A stretch of 64,000 nucleotides of DNA from Sinohyriopsis cumingii (GCA_028554795.2 CM068825.1:95597451-95661450); one strand, 5' to 3'; positions 1-7,122 are shown, numbered from the stretch's first letter. Notes: a model not told the origin generated them from the letters alone. Numbers and translations are program-made.

Positions 1-1313
1 TAGTAATCTAGGATGACTTCTCTCAAACTGTTGATTTCTATGGTATTATCGAATTCTGCATACAGGATGACGTTCACCGTTTCATCAGGGTCTCGGTCTT
101 TAAACTGAATTTCCACACGGATCTGGCCGGATTTTGTAGGGTGGAAATGTCCCTCGTCGCTGCCTTGGTCTGGAGTGAAATCGAAAGCCCACAAAGCGTA
201 GCCTCCTGCATAATCCTCGTACGTAATACCGTGACTGGTATTGGTTCCTAACTGTCCGGTGGCTTCGTACAGGGACAAGTACGATCTCAAGTAATTCTTC
301 TTGGTAAAGTCAGGTTCGAAAGGTCGGGTACACAAGGTCTTGCCATCGCGACTGACTTCGATCTTGGACACGCCAAAGTGTTGAAAGTAGAAAGGATTTT
401 TTTCGGCAGCTCCGTTGAAGGCTGTATTCTCGACGATACCAACGATCAAACGTTTGGGTAACTGTCCTTGGAACAGATGATCTTCGATCATGGATCGCTG
501 TCCCTTGGGAATGGTGAAGGTTTTCACTTCCACGCGTCGTATGGGATACTTGGCAGTCGTTCTGCTCAACGTCTGACTGATGTCGTTTCCCACTTTAGGT
601 AACACTTCCACACGGCGTACATAGAGTCTGGCTTCTAGGATTTTGGTTTTGTAACCGTCACTATCAGCCATCAAATGGAAAGCGGCACTGCTACGATTCA
701 GTCTCAGGCGGACATCCACCCCGTTCAGCAAATACTTTTCTTGCAACCACATGTCCAAATGCAAACGATCCATCAGTTCTAAACTTGTGTCGGCTCCCGT
801 GATTCTCTTTCTTCGTTCTACAAATCCATCATTGTTGTCTTTCTTTTCATCAGTTTCCAATATTTCAAACTTGGTAGGTTCGTCAGCTTCCCATACCACA
901 CAGGCATTGAGATGAGTGTTCTTGGCATCTATTCCGTACGTCAAGAGATTTTCCAGGTAGGCACGATAAGGGTAAGTATCCATGCTGCTACTGACCAGTT
1001 TGTTATTCAAGTACAAGTCCACTCCACTGAACAAGGAATGCATGAAATTGTTGACGGGAGCTACTGCTTCATCGTCTAAAGCACCTCCAGTCTTATCTAG
1101 AATTTTGACTTTCAGGTACAAGTAACTGCTATTCAGATCGATGTAATCTTCGGGCTGTCCTTTGATTTCAAACTCGATGGGAGCGGAATCGGTCAGTGAG
1201 GAGACGGGGTGAAATTCCACCCACTGGGATTCTTGCATCGTCATCATCGTGGGGGGCATGGCAAACAGATCCAGTTCCGTCTTGGAACAAGCGCAAGATT
1301 CTCGGTGCATCAT
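1..1313 (-). CDS. Major capsid protein (hexon-like, F54H12.2-type), 3' end cut by window edge
   Basis: An uninterrupted minus-strand frame runs from the ATG at 1313 (a second ATG follows directly) to base 1, at least 437 residues. The N-terminus has the Cys-rich MMHRESCACSKTELDLF start followed by WVEFHPVSSL, and the C-terminal part has VNVILYAEFDNTIEI. This is the protein family usually annotated as F54H12.2-like in invertebrate genomes, and the Polinton candidate for the double jelly-roll major capsid protein. The last visible residues (LREVILDY) resemble the family C-terminus and the next codon begins TA, so the stop may lie at the window edge. Only 16 bp separate it from the upstream pVI-like gene and no TATA box is seen directly before it, so it may be expressed from a longer message. 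The family match is strong; the capsid role is from published work on Polintons. Confidence 0.85.
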   Translation of the reverse strand, partial: MMHRESCACSKTELDLFAMPPTMMTMQESQWVEFHPVSSLTDSAPIEFEIKGQPEDYIDLNSSYLYLKVKILDKTGGALDDEAVAPVNNFMHSLFSGVDLYLNNKLVSSSMDTYPYRAYLENLLTYGIDAKNTHLNACVVWEADEPTKFEILETDEKKDNNDGFVERRKRITGADTSLELMDRLHLDMWLQEKYLLNGVDVRLRLNRSSAAFHLMADSDGYKTKILEARLYVRRVEVLPKVGNDISQTLSRTTAKYPIRRVEVKTFTIPKGQRSMIEDHLFQGQLPKRLIVGIVENTAFNGAAEKNPFYFQHFGVSKIEVSRDGKTLCTRPFEPDFTKKNYLRSYLSLYEATGQLGTNTSHGITYEDYAGGYALWAFDFTPDQGSDEGHFHPTKSGQIRVEIQFKDRDPDETVNVILYAEFDNTIEINSLREVILDY

Positions 1314-1329
1314 TTTTTTGTCTCTTTTC

Positions 1330-1746
1330 TCAATAATCGAAAACGTCTAAGTCTCGAACGGTTCTTCTTTTCTTGGCCTTTCTCGCTTGAAGTCTGGTGA
1401 AAGGGTGTTTTCTTCGTCGTCTCTTTCTGCCTTGTCCTTGCTGAATGCCTGACTCGGTAGCGTGCAGGGCATTTATAGGTGTTTCTCGTTGGCCTAAAAT
1501 GTCTTTGCCCGTTTGCAGCAAGACATTTTTGCCTGCCCTCATGAAGGCTTCTTTGGGGTTTTGTTTGTCGATGATGACATTTTGGAGAAATTCTTTGCCT
1601 TGCGTCAGTGCCGCATCTTTCAAGGCGTGCAATCCGCGTGTCACCATCGGTTTCAACACCGGGGCCACCGAACGAAAGGCCGATTTTAACATATCTCCTA
1701 AGCCGTGTCCTCGCTGTCGAGCAACCCCTCGGTACACTGGATACAT
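1330..1746 (-). CDS. pVI-like basic minor capsid/membrane-active protein
   Basis: 138 residues from a true ATG at 1746. The N-terminal third (GHGLGDMLKSAFRSVAPVLK and following) is predicted from its pattern to form amphipathic helices rich in Ala and Leu. The C-terminus is strongly basic (GRKRRRRKHPF, RKAKKRRTV) and looks like a nuclear localisation or DNA-binding tail. A small protein of this kind beside the capsid genes is common in Polintons and adintoviruses, where it has been compared with adenovirus protein VI, which lines the capsid interior. It starts 3 bp after the stop of the penton C-terminal frame and ends 16 bp before the major capsid ATG, so the three capsid genes form a tight block. 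The pVI analogy rests on position and composition, not on a motif. Confidence 0.6.
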   Translation of the reverse strand: MYPVYRGVARQRGHGLGDMLKSAFRSVAPVLKPMVTRGLHALKDAALTQGKEFLQNVIIDKQNPKEAFMRAGKNVLLQTGKDILGQRETPINALHATESGIQQGQGRKRRRRKHPFTRLQARKAKKRRTVRDLDVFDY

Positions 1747-1749
1747 GAC

Positions 1750-2262
1750 TTAAGAGTCGTGAGAGAATTGTTTTCGAAAATGGAGTTTCACCGTGACTTT
1801 TCCTTTGGTGAATGGAATATTTTGTCCCAGATCTCCTTTTATAGCAATGTTGACCGTGTCCAAATACGACTTGCTGACAGGCAAATAGTGAGGATGGACA
1901 AATTCGCGGTGGACGTGGTAAGTGTTTCCACCTTCCTCGTCAGCGCCCGTGGCAGAATCTACTTTGAAAGGAATGACACGCAGTAACGGTACGGAGGTGT
2001 GTCCCACCACGTTGTACTCCACCACATCGGAATACACGAACATCAAATTCAGTCCTTGGTTCAGTTCTACCGGGGCATGAAATAACTTGCTAAAAGACTC
2101 GTTGTCGTAAACGATGGGTAATTCGTTTTTCTTGAGCATGGCCTTTCTCATGTCCATGTCTCCGCCCAACATGTCAAACAATTCAGGACAAAATAAAATG
2201 GACACGATTTTACTTCGTTCAAATTTCATCAAGAAGCGACGAGCTGCTTTGTGGTACTCCAT
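1750..2262 (-). CDS. Penton-like minor capsid protein, C-terminal part (second frame)
   Basis: 170 codons open in a frame shifted by one relative to the frame at 2229-2678, which it overlaps by 34 bp. It contains LFCPELFDMLGGD, then LNLMFVYSDVVEYNVVGH and a C-terminal block VPFTKGKVTVKLHFRK-like segment, the pattern of the second half of the Polinton penton/minor capsid protein. It opens with an ATG at 2262, but the first residues already match the middle of the family, so an independent protein is less likely than the C-terminal half of a broken gene. No other stop is seen. The break lies within roughly 2229-2330, where both frames are open. A one-base indel, an assembly error or recoding could each explain it. 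Confidence 0.75.
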   Translation of the reverse strand: MEYHKAARRFLMKFERSKIVSILFCPELFDMLGGDMDMRKAMLKKNELPIVYDNESFSKLFHAPVELNQGLNLMFVYSDVVEYNVVGHTSVPLLRVIPFKVDSATGADEEGGNTYHVHREFVHPHYLPVSKSYLDTVNIAIKGDLGQNIPFTKGKVTVKLHFRKQFSHDS

Positions 2263-2678
2263 GGTGACACTTTGTTGACATGCTCCAAAGCTTTCAGAAA
2301 CACGACATTAAACCTGGAGGCTATGGTGCTGACCAAATGTTGACCACTAAAATAATAGCCTGGGGGAATGAACAAGTGATAGGTGGTGTACTTTTGATTT
2401 TGTGTACGGGTTTTCTTGTCATATTTGACATTGCTATCCATCCACTGTTGCATTTGCTCGTCATGAACTTCCACATCAAAAAAATTTTGATTGGGAAGGA
2501 CATTGAGGACTTGGGTCGGGTGAATCATTTCTACTAAAGCCACTTCCCAATGGGCTTCGTGATCTAACTGGATGGCCTGAGGTAATTTGGCCGTGTAACA
2601 GCACAACGTGTTCTTGGGAAACACCTCCATGGAACTGTCACTGGGTAAAGTTAAGTAAAATTGGTTTTGGTGACTCAT
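2229..2678 (-). CDS. Penton-like minor capsid protein, N-terminal part (first frame)
   Basis: 149 codons from the ATG at 2678. The start QFYLTLPSDSSMEVFPKNTL and the later HWEVALVEMIHPTQ and FIPPGYYFSG are typical of the Polinton penton-like protein (single jelly-roll vertex protein). The frame leaves the family pattern near its end (WSTTKQLVAS then stop), while the homologous sequence continues in the neighbouring frame at 1750-2262. The ATG overlaps the stop of the upstream two-span membrane protein as ATGA (2675-2678), an arrangement that suggests co-expression from one message. No canonical X-XXY-YYZ slippery heptamer was found in the overlap, so a simple indel is the first explanation. 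Confidence 0.8.
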   Translation of the reverse strand: MSHQNQFYLTLPSDSSMEVFPKNTLCCYTAKLPQAIQLDHEAHWEVALVEMIHPTQVLNVLPNQNFFDVEVHDEQMQQWMDSNVKYDKKTRTQNQKYTTYHLFIPPGYYFSGQHLVSTIASRFNVVFLKALEHVNKVSPWSTTKQLVAS

Positions 2679-3088
2679 AATTCCAGAGTTCTGTGGCTGT
2701 CCGAGGGGTTACTGGACGTCAGAGGCGTGTCTCCGTCTAAAATGGGGTTCTGGTTGTGGTTGAAGTGGTGACTGGCACTGGCACTGGACACAAGGTTCCC
2801 GGGGTTCCCGTTCGAGGTGAATTTCAGGGAGGGATTAGGAAGCAGGTAACCGATGCAACTGCTCAATAAAATGGTCCACAATTGTTTGTCTCCTTGTTGC
2901 AAACTCAAATTGGCGATGGCTGCCCCGATGACACAATACACCACGAAGATTTGGCAGAAAAAGACGATTTGCGTTTTAGGCACACGTTCTCCACACCACA
3001 CCCACAAGGGTTGTTTTTGTAAATCTTGCACAGAAGAACTGGGTGAAGGAGGAGTGGTCGACGTAGCTGCGTCTGTATGAAAAGGCAT
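2675..3088 (-). CDS. Two-span membrane protein conserved in Polintons
   Basis: 137 residues from the ATG at 3088 (the open frame extends three codons further up, without an ATG). After a Ser/Thr/Pro-rich N-terminal tail comes WVWCGERVPKTQ and a hydrophobic span of about 23 residues (FFCQIFVVYCVIGAAIANLSL, about 39-61), a short polar loop, then a second span (LWTILLSSCIGYLLPNP, about 67-83) and a polar Asn/Ser-rich tail. The family is widespread in Polintons and of unknown function; an internal-membrane or envelope role is possible. It follows the integrase chromodomain by 5 bp, and its stop overlaps the penton ATG. The TATA-like box at 3101-3108 lies only about 13 bp before this ATG, too close to drive it in the usual way. 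Confidence 0.75.
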   Translation of the reverse strand: MPFHTDAATSTTPPSPSSSVQDLQKQPLWVWCGERVPKTQIVFFCQIFVVYCVIGAAIANLSLQQGDKQLWTILLSSCIGYLLPNPSLKFTSNGNPGNLVSSASASHHFNHNQNPILDGDTPLTSSNPSDSHRTLEL

Positions 3089-3093
3089 GATGG

Positions 3094-3438
3094 TCACTTC
3101 TTTTTATAGTCGATGACTTGCGAAGCGTCAATCCAAGAATCAAAACTGGGCGGATATCCTTTCCAACGTACTTTGACTTCTTTGACACGTCGTTTGCCCA
3201 CTTTACGGGTTCTGCGTTCGAGAATGCTTTCGATGTCGTACACGTCGTCTTCTTTTTTGGTGACACGTTGTAACTCGGGCAAATAAAACGTTCCTTTGAG
3301 CACTTCTCCGTTCATGTCTTCCAATTTATAGACGGCAGGATGACGGCCATGCACTCGTCCAGTGACGCGAAACAGTTCGGTCGTCCAGTTAGGTAAGTAA
3401 CCTTTGTCAAAAGTGCGTTTGGTTTTGCCAATGCGCAC
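3094..3438 (-). CDS. Integrase C-terminal part: SH3-like region and chromodomain, cut off by in-frame TGA
   Basis: 114 codons in the same frame as the integrase catalytic part and separated from it only by the TGA at 3439-3441. There is no ATG at its start, so it is not an independent gene in a eukaryote. The first part (GKTKRTFDKGYLPNWTTELF) is the SH3-like DNA-binding region of Polinton and chromovirus-type integrases. The last part (VYDIESILERR, then VKVRWKGYPPSFDSWID) is a canonical chromodomain with the aromatic Y and W positions expected to read methyl-lysine on histones, which would bias the target site. Without readthrough, the integrase would lose both modules. The last codons (DYKKK) overlap a TATA-like sequence. 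Confidence 0.9.
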   Translation of the reverse strand: MRIGKTKRTFDKGYLPNWTTELFRVTGRVHGRHPAVYKLEDMNGEVLKGTFYLPELQRVTKKEDDVYDIESILERRTRKVGKRRVKEVKVRWKGYPPSFDSWIDASQVIDYKKK

Positions 3439-4203
3439 TCAATCTCCTACGGCCAACTCTCCACTTTTCTTGGGGACAGCCCTCGTCGGGGACGTACCAA
3501 ACAGACGCTCAAACACCAGCACTTCGCTGTCGGGAGTCACTTCTTGCGGGGCACGTCCGATGCTTCGATGGTAAGATTGGTTGTACGCTTGCACCAGGTG
3601 CGGTAAGATGTCGATGTACTTCAGAGTGTGGTGATGCGTAAAATATTTCCACATGCGTTCTTTCAAAGTGCGTTGAAAACGTTCCACGATGCTGGCTTTG
3701 GTTTCGGGATTCTCGGTGGTAAAAAAATGAATGTCACGTTTCTTTAATTCTTTTTGGAAAGCTTGGTTCAGAAATTCGGTGCCTTTGTCCGTTTGCCATC
3801 GAAGAGGGTGACGACCGCTTTGTTTCAACACCCGTTGCAGGGCTCGCACTAACTCGCTGCTGGATTTGGAAGTCAAGGGCACGACCCAGGCAAATTTGGA
3901 AAAGACGTCGATGACACAAAACAAATATTTGTAGCCACGATTGTAGCTGGCCAAATGAGAGACATCGGCTAAATCGGCTTGCCATTGATGATCGATGCCT
4001 TCCACTCGGGTGCGACTTCTGGCAAACTTGCGTCGAATGGGTTTGTGTAAAGTGTAGGTAGCTTGTTCTTGTAACCATCGTTGCACTTGAGGTAAACGGA
4101 GACTTTTCAGTCGCGTTTTGGCAGCACGATACAATTTTTGAACTCCTGCGTAACCTGCAGGATGGGAGGGATCGTAGTAAATGCTGGCTAAGACTTTTTC
4201 CAT
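3439..4203 (-). CDS. Polinton integrase (rve, DDE), catalytic part ending at premature TGA
   Basis: 254 residues from the first true ATG (4203); the frame is open further up to 4239 but without an ATG. MEKVLASIYYDPSHPAGYAG is the usual start of these integrases, and YTLHKPIRRKF is the N-terminal DNA-binding part. The catalytic triad is visible: Asp in QWQADLADVS (about residue 77), Asp in WQTDKGTEFLN (about 139), and Glu in KASIVERFQRTLK (about 174). The protein would join the element into chromosomal DNA. It stops at TGA 3439-3441, right after SGELAVGD, in the middle of the linker to the SH3 and chromodomain part, which continues in frame. The 5' end overlaps the end of the 212-aa gene on the same strand. 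No TATA box was seen before it. The nonsense codon would be consistent with CpG deamination of an Arg codon (inference). Confidence 0.93.
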   Translation of the reverse strand: MEKVLASIYYDPSHPAGYAGVQKLYRAAKTRLKSLRLPQVQRWLQEQATYTLHKPIRRKFARSRTRVEGIDHQWQADLADVSHLASYNRGYKYLFCVIDVFSKFAWVVPLTSKSSSELVRALQRVLKQSGRHPLRWQTDKGTEFLNQAFQKELKKRDIHFFTTENPETKASIVERFQRTLKERMWKYFTHHHTLKYIDILPHLVQAYNQSYHRSIGRAPQEVTPDSEVLVFERLFGTSPTRAVPKKSGELAVGD

Positions 4204-4223
4204 TTTTTGTGTTGGTTGGTGTG

Positions 4224-4862
4224 TTAATAAGACACCCACTCTTGGAGGATGCTACTCTTTTTCTCTTGGGGTATTTTCTTGGATTGCAATGCTTTGCGTG
4301 TGCGGCCAGCAATACGTGTCGAAGAGGAGAAGGATGTCTGAGCGGGGGATATCGGTTCTTGTTTCACTTCTGTCTTCACTTCTGTCTTCACTTTCTTTTT
4401 CTCTTGTGAGGAAGAAGGGGTGGCCATCATCTTTTTAATCCATCCAATTCTGGAGGTAGGTGGTGTTGTTAACTTGCGTACTTTTTCTGGTGGAGTTTGA
4501 AACCCTTCCTCTTCTTCTCCTTTTTCTGTCTTGGTCACGGGTACTGGTGGTACTGGTACTGGTACTGGTACTGGTGCTGGACTTTTCATCAAGGTCTTAA
4601 AATCTTTCAGAGTGGGTAGAGCTGTTTCGTCTAAAGCTTTCTGGTGAAAGAGTTGCAGTCGTTGCAAGAGTTGACCGTACTTTTGCGATTTTTCTGTTTC
4701 GGACAAATCTTGGCGATCCATCAAGGACTGCAATTCGTGTTGTAACTGGGACATCTCGCTCAAATGGGGATTGGGAGGTAAATGCGGGGTGTGTTGTTCT
4801 TGCCACCGATGGTATTCCATCCATCGTTTGTAAGGCACTAAAGCTAGTTTTCGTCCTTCCAT
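4224..4862 (-). CDS. 212-aa acidic/basic mosaic protein with proline repeat and SUMO-type motifs
   Basis: Starts at a true ATG (4862) with MEGRKLALVPYKRWMEYHRW, a start seen in a Polinton protein family of unknown function. Residues about 35-90 look helical and coiled-coil-like (Gln/Leu-rich). A (Pro-Val)n repeat follows at about 94-108, encoded by GGTACT-type DNA repeats. Next comes an acidic patch (EKGEEEEGF) and Thr-Pro sites (QTPPEK, TTPPTSR). A stretch with three consecutive Val-Lys-x-Glu motifs follows, the last in VKQEPISP, which fits the phosphorylation-dependent SUMO motif. The C-terminus is Lys/Arg-rich. A TATA-like box lies at 4907-4914, 45 bp upstream and inside the preceding gene. 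The 3' end overlaps the open frame leading to the integrase. The function is unknown; a nuclear, virion-core or regulatory protein is plausible. Confidence 0.75.
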   Translation of the reverse strand: MEGRKLALVPYKRWMEYHRWQEQHTPHLPPNPHLSEMSQLQHELQSLMDRQDLSETEKSQKYGQLLQRLQLFHQKALDETALPTLKDFKTLMKSPAPVPVPVPVPPVPVTKTEKGEEEEGFQTPPEKVRKLTTPPTSRIGWIKKMMATPSSSQEKKKVKTEVKTEVKQEPISPAQTSFSSSTRIAGRTRKALQSKKIPQEKKSSILQEWVSY

Positions 4863-4906
4863 GGGGTTGTCAGGGGTCGATTCTGAGATCTTGGAACTTC
4901 CGAGGC

Positions 4907-4914
4907 CTTTTTAT
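4907..4914 (-). promoter_or_regulatory. TATA-like box of the 212-aa gene
   Basis: The minus strand reads GATAAAAAGGCC about 45 bp before the ATG at 4862. It matches the extended form of the other boxes of the element (TATAAAAAAGGCC at 5352-5360). It overlaps the last codons of the upstream 128-aa gene. Confidence 0.55.
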
Positions 4915-5297
4915 CTTGCTCCCATCAGTCCTCCCAACATGGTTCCCAAGACTCCTTTCAGTATGGGGCCTAACAAGAGAGGTAAAATACCTCCACGTTG
5001 CACTAACATCTTCTTTTTTTGACGAATGGGAATTTTCTTTTGAACCATTTGGCGAAGAACGTGACGATGTTTGCCTAAGCATTGTTTCTGGTGTTTGGAC
5101 AAAGGGATCGTGCCTTTCAAAACGTTCAAACAACATTCGCACACGGTATCGATGACCTCTTTGGAGGCTGTTTGAATGAGTTTATTTCGTAGGGGTGGAG
5201 AAGCTTTGGACAGGACAGATAACATGTCCCCATGTTTGACTAAACGTGGTGGCAGTCCTTTCCTTTTCTTTCCTTGGGGTTTTCTGGAGGGTGACAT
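4911..5297 (-). CDS. 128-aa basic protein with glycine-rich hydrophobic C-terminus
   Basis: The start is set at the ATG 5297; the frame is open to 5327 but only with GTG. A basic N-terminus (SPSRKPQGKKRKG) is followed by a helical middle with paired cysteines (DTVCECCLNVLKGTIPL), a second basic stretch (KIPIRQKKKMLVQRGG), and a hydrophobic Gly/Leu-rich end (ILPLLLGPILKGVLGTMLGG). This layout recurs in a small protein that accompanies most Polintons and adintoviruses and has been likened to adenovirus core proteins. The role is unproven: a DNA-binding membrane-tethering or core protein is possible. Its own TATA box is at 5352-5360. The 123-aa protein at 5905-6276 has the same layout and may be a diverged paralogue. 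Confidence 0.75.
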   Translation of the reverse strand: MSPSRKPQGKKRKGLPPRLVKHGDMLSVLSKASPPLRNKLIQTASKEVIDTVCECCLNVLKGTIPLSKHQKQCLGKHRHVLRQMVQKKIPIRQKKKMLVQRGGILPLLLGPILKGVLGTMLGGLMGAR

Positions 5298-5351
5298 CTT
5301 TGAGTCTTCAGGAGCACCAAAAAACACTGATACCCGACTTGGTCACAGGCC

Positions 5352-5360
5352 TTTTTTATA
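5352..5360 (-). promoter_or_regulatory. TATA box of the 128-aa gene
   Basis: The minus strand reads TATAAAAAAGGCC, 55 bp before the ATG at 5297. About 27 bp downstream is a TCAGT initiator-like sequence, the expected transcription start. Confidence 0.7.
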
Positions 5361-5391
5361 CTGGAACGCGTCGCCACTGATTGTCTTTACG

Positions 5392-5904
5392 TCATATTAG
5401 TTTGAGGACAGGCATGACACGTCGTGCAGGGGTACGTAACGGACTAAATCGAGCCAGTTCTTGCTTGGACAAATCCAGTAAACTTTGTAACATGCCCGAT
5501 CTTTCTTGAACTTTGATTTTGGGAGAAGGTACTTTGTGAGCAGCAGCCACTGCCACTAAATTGGAAGGTCCTGCCACTGGGGAAGTTCTTTTGGGGGTCA
5601 TCAACGGAGAAGTTCTTGGTGTGATCAACGTCTCCAAGTACTCTTCAGTTCTGGGTGTCATTAACGGAGAAGTGGACAAACGTGAAGCTGCCGGAGACGC
5701 AGTCACCGCCGTGGCAGGTCGTGGTTTGCGAGTGTAAGGTTGCGTCCTGGCCGAAGTGCCTCTCTTGCGACTAGTTTTCTGTGGACTTTTCTTTTTCTGG
5801 GGGCTTCTTTTCTTTTTCCGGGGTGTTGGTGGTGTCTGGTCAGAGGAGGGTCCTGCCACTGGAGAAGTTCTCCTTGGGGACCTGGTCTTTTTCTTCTTGG
5901 GGCT
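5392..5904 (-). CDS. Basic, repeat-rich core-like protein with disrupted start
   Basis: About 170 open codons rich in Lys, Arg, Ser, Pro and Thr. Motifs include RKKKRSPQKKK, two SPLMTP repeats and two TSPVAGPS repeats, the composition of a virion DNA-condensing core protein (pVII-like; inference). The frame begins immediately after the TGA of the 123-aa gene and has no in-frame ATG until the first SPLMTP. Two readings are possible. It may be an in-frame extension of the 123-aa gene interrupted by TGA 5905-5907. Or it may be a separate gene starting at the ATG 5908 that overlaps this TGA (ATGA), with a one-base indel in the four-base homopolymer at 5899-5902, because the ATG frame as it stands ends after about 22 codons. 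The second reading puts the basic tract right at the start of the protein and seems slightly better. Confidence 0.65.
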   Translation of the reverse strand, partial: SPKKKKTRSPRRTSPVAGPSSDQTPPTPRKKKRSPQKKKSPQKTSRKRGTSARTQPYTRKPRPATAVTASPAASRLSTSPLMTPRTEEYLETLITPRTSPLMTPKRTSPVAGPSNLVAVAAAHKVPSPKIKVQERSGMLQSLLDLSKQELARFSPLRTPARRVMPVLKLI

Positions 5905-6276
5905 TCATTGGACTTTTGTCTTGGGTATAACTTTGGGGGCATTAGGATCCCATCTTAAGAGTGAGCGAATGATGACCCCTCCTAGAGTACCGCTTCCTCC
6001 AGGTTTCAAAATGATTTGTTTTTTGGTTTGAGTGTCGATGCGGGGATCGGCCAGTTGGACCAAAGCCACTTTGTTTCGATCGAAAAAGCGTTTGGTTTGA
6101 TGAGGAATCTGAATGATTCCTTGGAGTAATTGACGTGCCGTCACCGTGAACCATCGTAAGACTTCTTTGAGACTAGCTTCTAAGACACGAGCTCGTGTTT
6201 GGGGATCTTTTTCTCGACTGATGCCATACAAGGCACGAATCAATTTGACGGGAAGATGCGACTGAAGGGACGTCAT
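5905..6276 (-). CDS. 123-aa capsid/core-type protein of unknown function
   Basis: The start is set at ATG 6276 (MTSLQSHLPVKLIRALYG); the frame is open to 6432 but crosses the TATA box, so the upstream part is leader. A helical N-terminal half (LLQGIIQIPHQTKRFFDRNK) is followed by DPRIDTQTKKQI and a Gly-rich hydrophobic end (GGSGTLGGVIIRSLLRW). This resembles, in order and spacing, the 128-aa protein at 4911-5297. No enzyme motif is seen. A TATA box lies at 6317-6324. It ends with a TGA that overlaps an ATG, and an open frame for a basic protein continues directly after it. Confidence 0.65.
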   Translation of the reverse strand: MTSLQSHLPVKLIRALYGISREKDPQTRARVLEASLKEVLRWFTVTARQLLQGIIQIPHQTKRFFDRNKVALVQLADPRIDTQTKKQIILKPGGSGTLGGVIIRSLLRWDPNAPKVIPKTKVQ

Positions 6277-6316
6277 GTTCGCACTGAGAGTGAGACAGAC
6301 GAAAAAGGGTCTGAGG

Positions 6317-6324
6317 TTTTTATA
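6317..6324 (-). promoter_or_regulatory. TATA box of the 123-aa gene
   Basis: The minus strand reads CTATAAAAACC, 41 bp before the ATG at 6276, with an initiator-like TCACTCTCAGT near the expected start. It lies just inside the 3' end of the ATPase open frame region (stop at 6332). Confidence 0.65.
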
Positions 6325-6331
6325 GATTTTT

Positions 6332-7075
6332 TTATGTGGAGTGAAATGAAGTCGAGGACGGAGACGTGTACAGGACAGCCCCTCCGTCTTGGCACCAGTG
6401 GTGAAACAAGTGGGTACAAAATCGCAAGTCATCGGGAGTCGTAGGTTTCAAATCGACGAGTAAATAGGCCTGTGGAGTTTGAGTGGCATCGTCGTACGCC
6501 TGAGTCAGCCAAGGCGTTCCTAACTGTTTGGCTAAGACTTGCACTTGCGATTTATCTCGAGGGCTTTTAAACAAGACCACGTAATGCGCATTGAGACTGA
6601 TGGTGCGATGGGCTTTACTTTGTTGAAACAAATTTTGGGTGATGTAAACGACACTGGCATTACGGTGATGCCCTTTGCGCGTGAACCACAGTTTAATTTC
6701 TTCTTCGTCTTCTCCTAACATGTCGTCAAAAATGACCAAATGGGTTTGACGGGAGTCAGAGACGATGCCGTCGTCTTCTTTAGGAATGCCTTCCACAAAC
6801 ACGATGGAATCGCCTTGACTTTCTCGCAAGAGGCTGTACGCCGATTGCCACTCTTTGTAACACCACACGATTCGTTGAGGTGGTCGATCGATCAAATGAT
6901 GTTTATGTTCGATCAAACGTTTGACGAATTCGGTTTTGCCAGAACCGCTAGGTCCAGCAATGAGCATGTTAAAGGGATGGCGAAGATACAAAGCCTCCCA
7001 ACTGGCACGATCTAAGTGTTCGTCGATGACTTTGACAGTAGAGGAAGAGGGAGCAGAGACAGCAGAGGTAGCCAT
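6332..7075 (-). CDS. FtsK/HerA-type genome-packaging ATPase
   Basis: 247 residues from the ATG 7075; the frame is open upstream only with TTG. The Walker A motif GPSGSGKT (41-48) sits in HPFNMLIAGPSGSGKTEF. The Walker B motif is THLVIFDDML (about 111-120), and a Gln-containing sensor follows in VVYITQNLFQQSK (about 142-154). This is the A32/HerA-like packaging ATPase found in Polintons, virophages and adintoviruses, which pumps the genome into the capsid. All motifs look intact. It has its own TATA box at 7123-7130, immediately downstream of the poly(A) signal of the preceding gene, so a new transcription unit starts here. Confidence 0.93.
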   Translation of the reverse strand: MATSAVSAPSSSTVKVIDEHLDRASWEALYLRHPFNMLIAGPSGSGKTEFVKRLIEHKHHLIDRPPQRIVWCYKEWQSAYSLLRESQGDSIVFVEGIPKEDDGIVSDSRQTHLVIFDDMLGEDEEEIKLWFTRKGHHRNASVVYITQNLFQQSKAHRTISLNAHYVVLFKSPRDKSQVQVLAKQLGTPWLTQAYDDATQTPQAYLLVDLKPTTPDDLRFCTHLFHHWCQDGGAVLYTSPSSTSFHST

Positions 7076-7122
7076 TGTGTGAGGAATGTCACTTGTGACA
7101 CGAAAAACAAACAAGACAAGAG

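Noticed and set aside
2229-2330. Programmed frameshift in the penton gene
   Set aside because: No X-XXY-YYZ heptamer or clear downstream pseudoknot was seen; an indel is simpler. It is kept only as a point to check.
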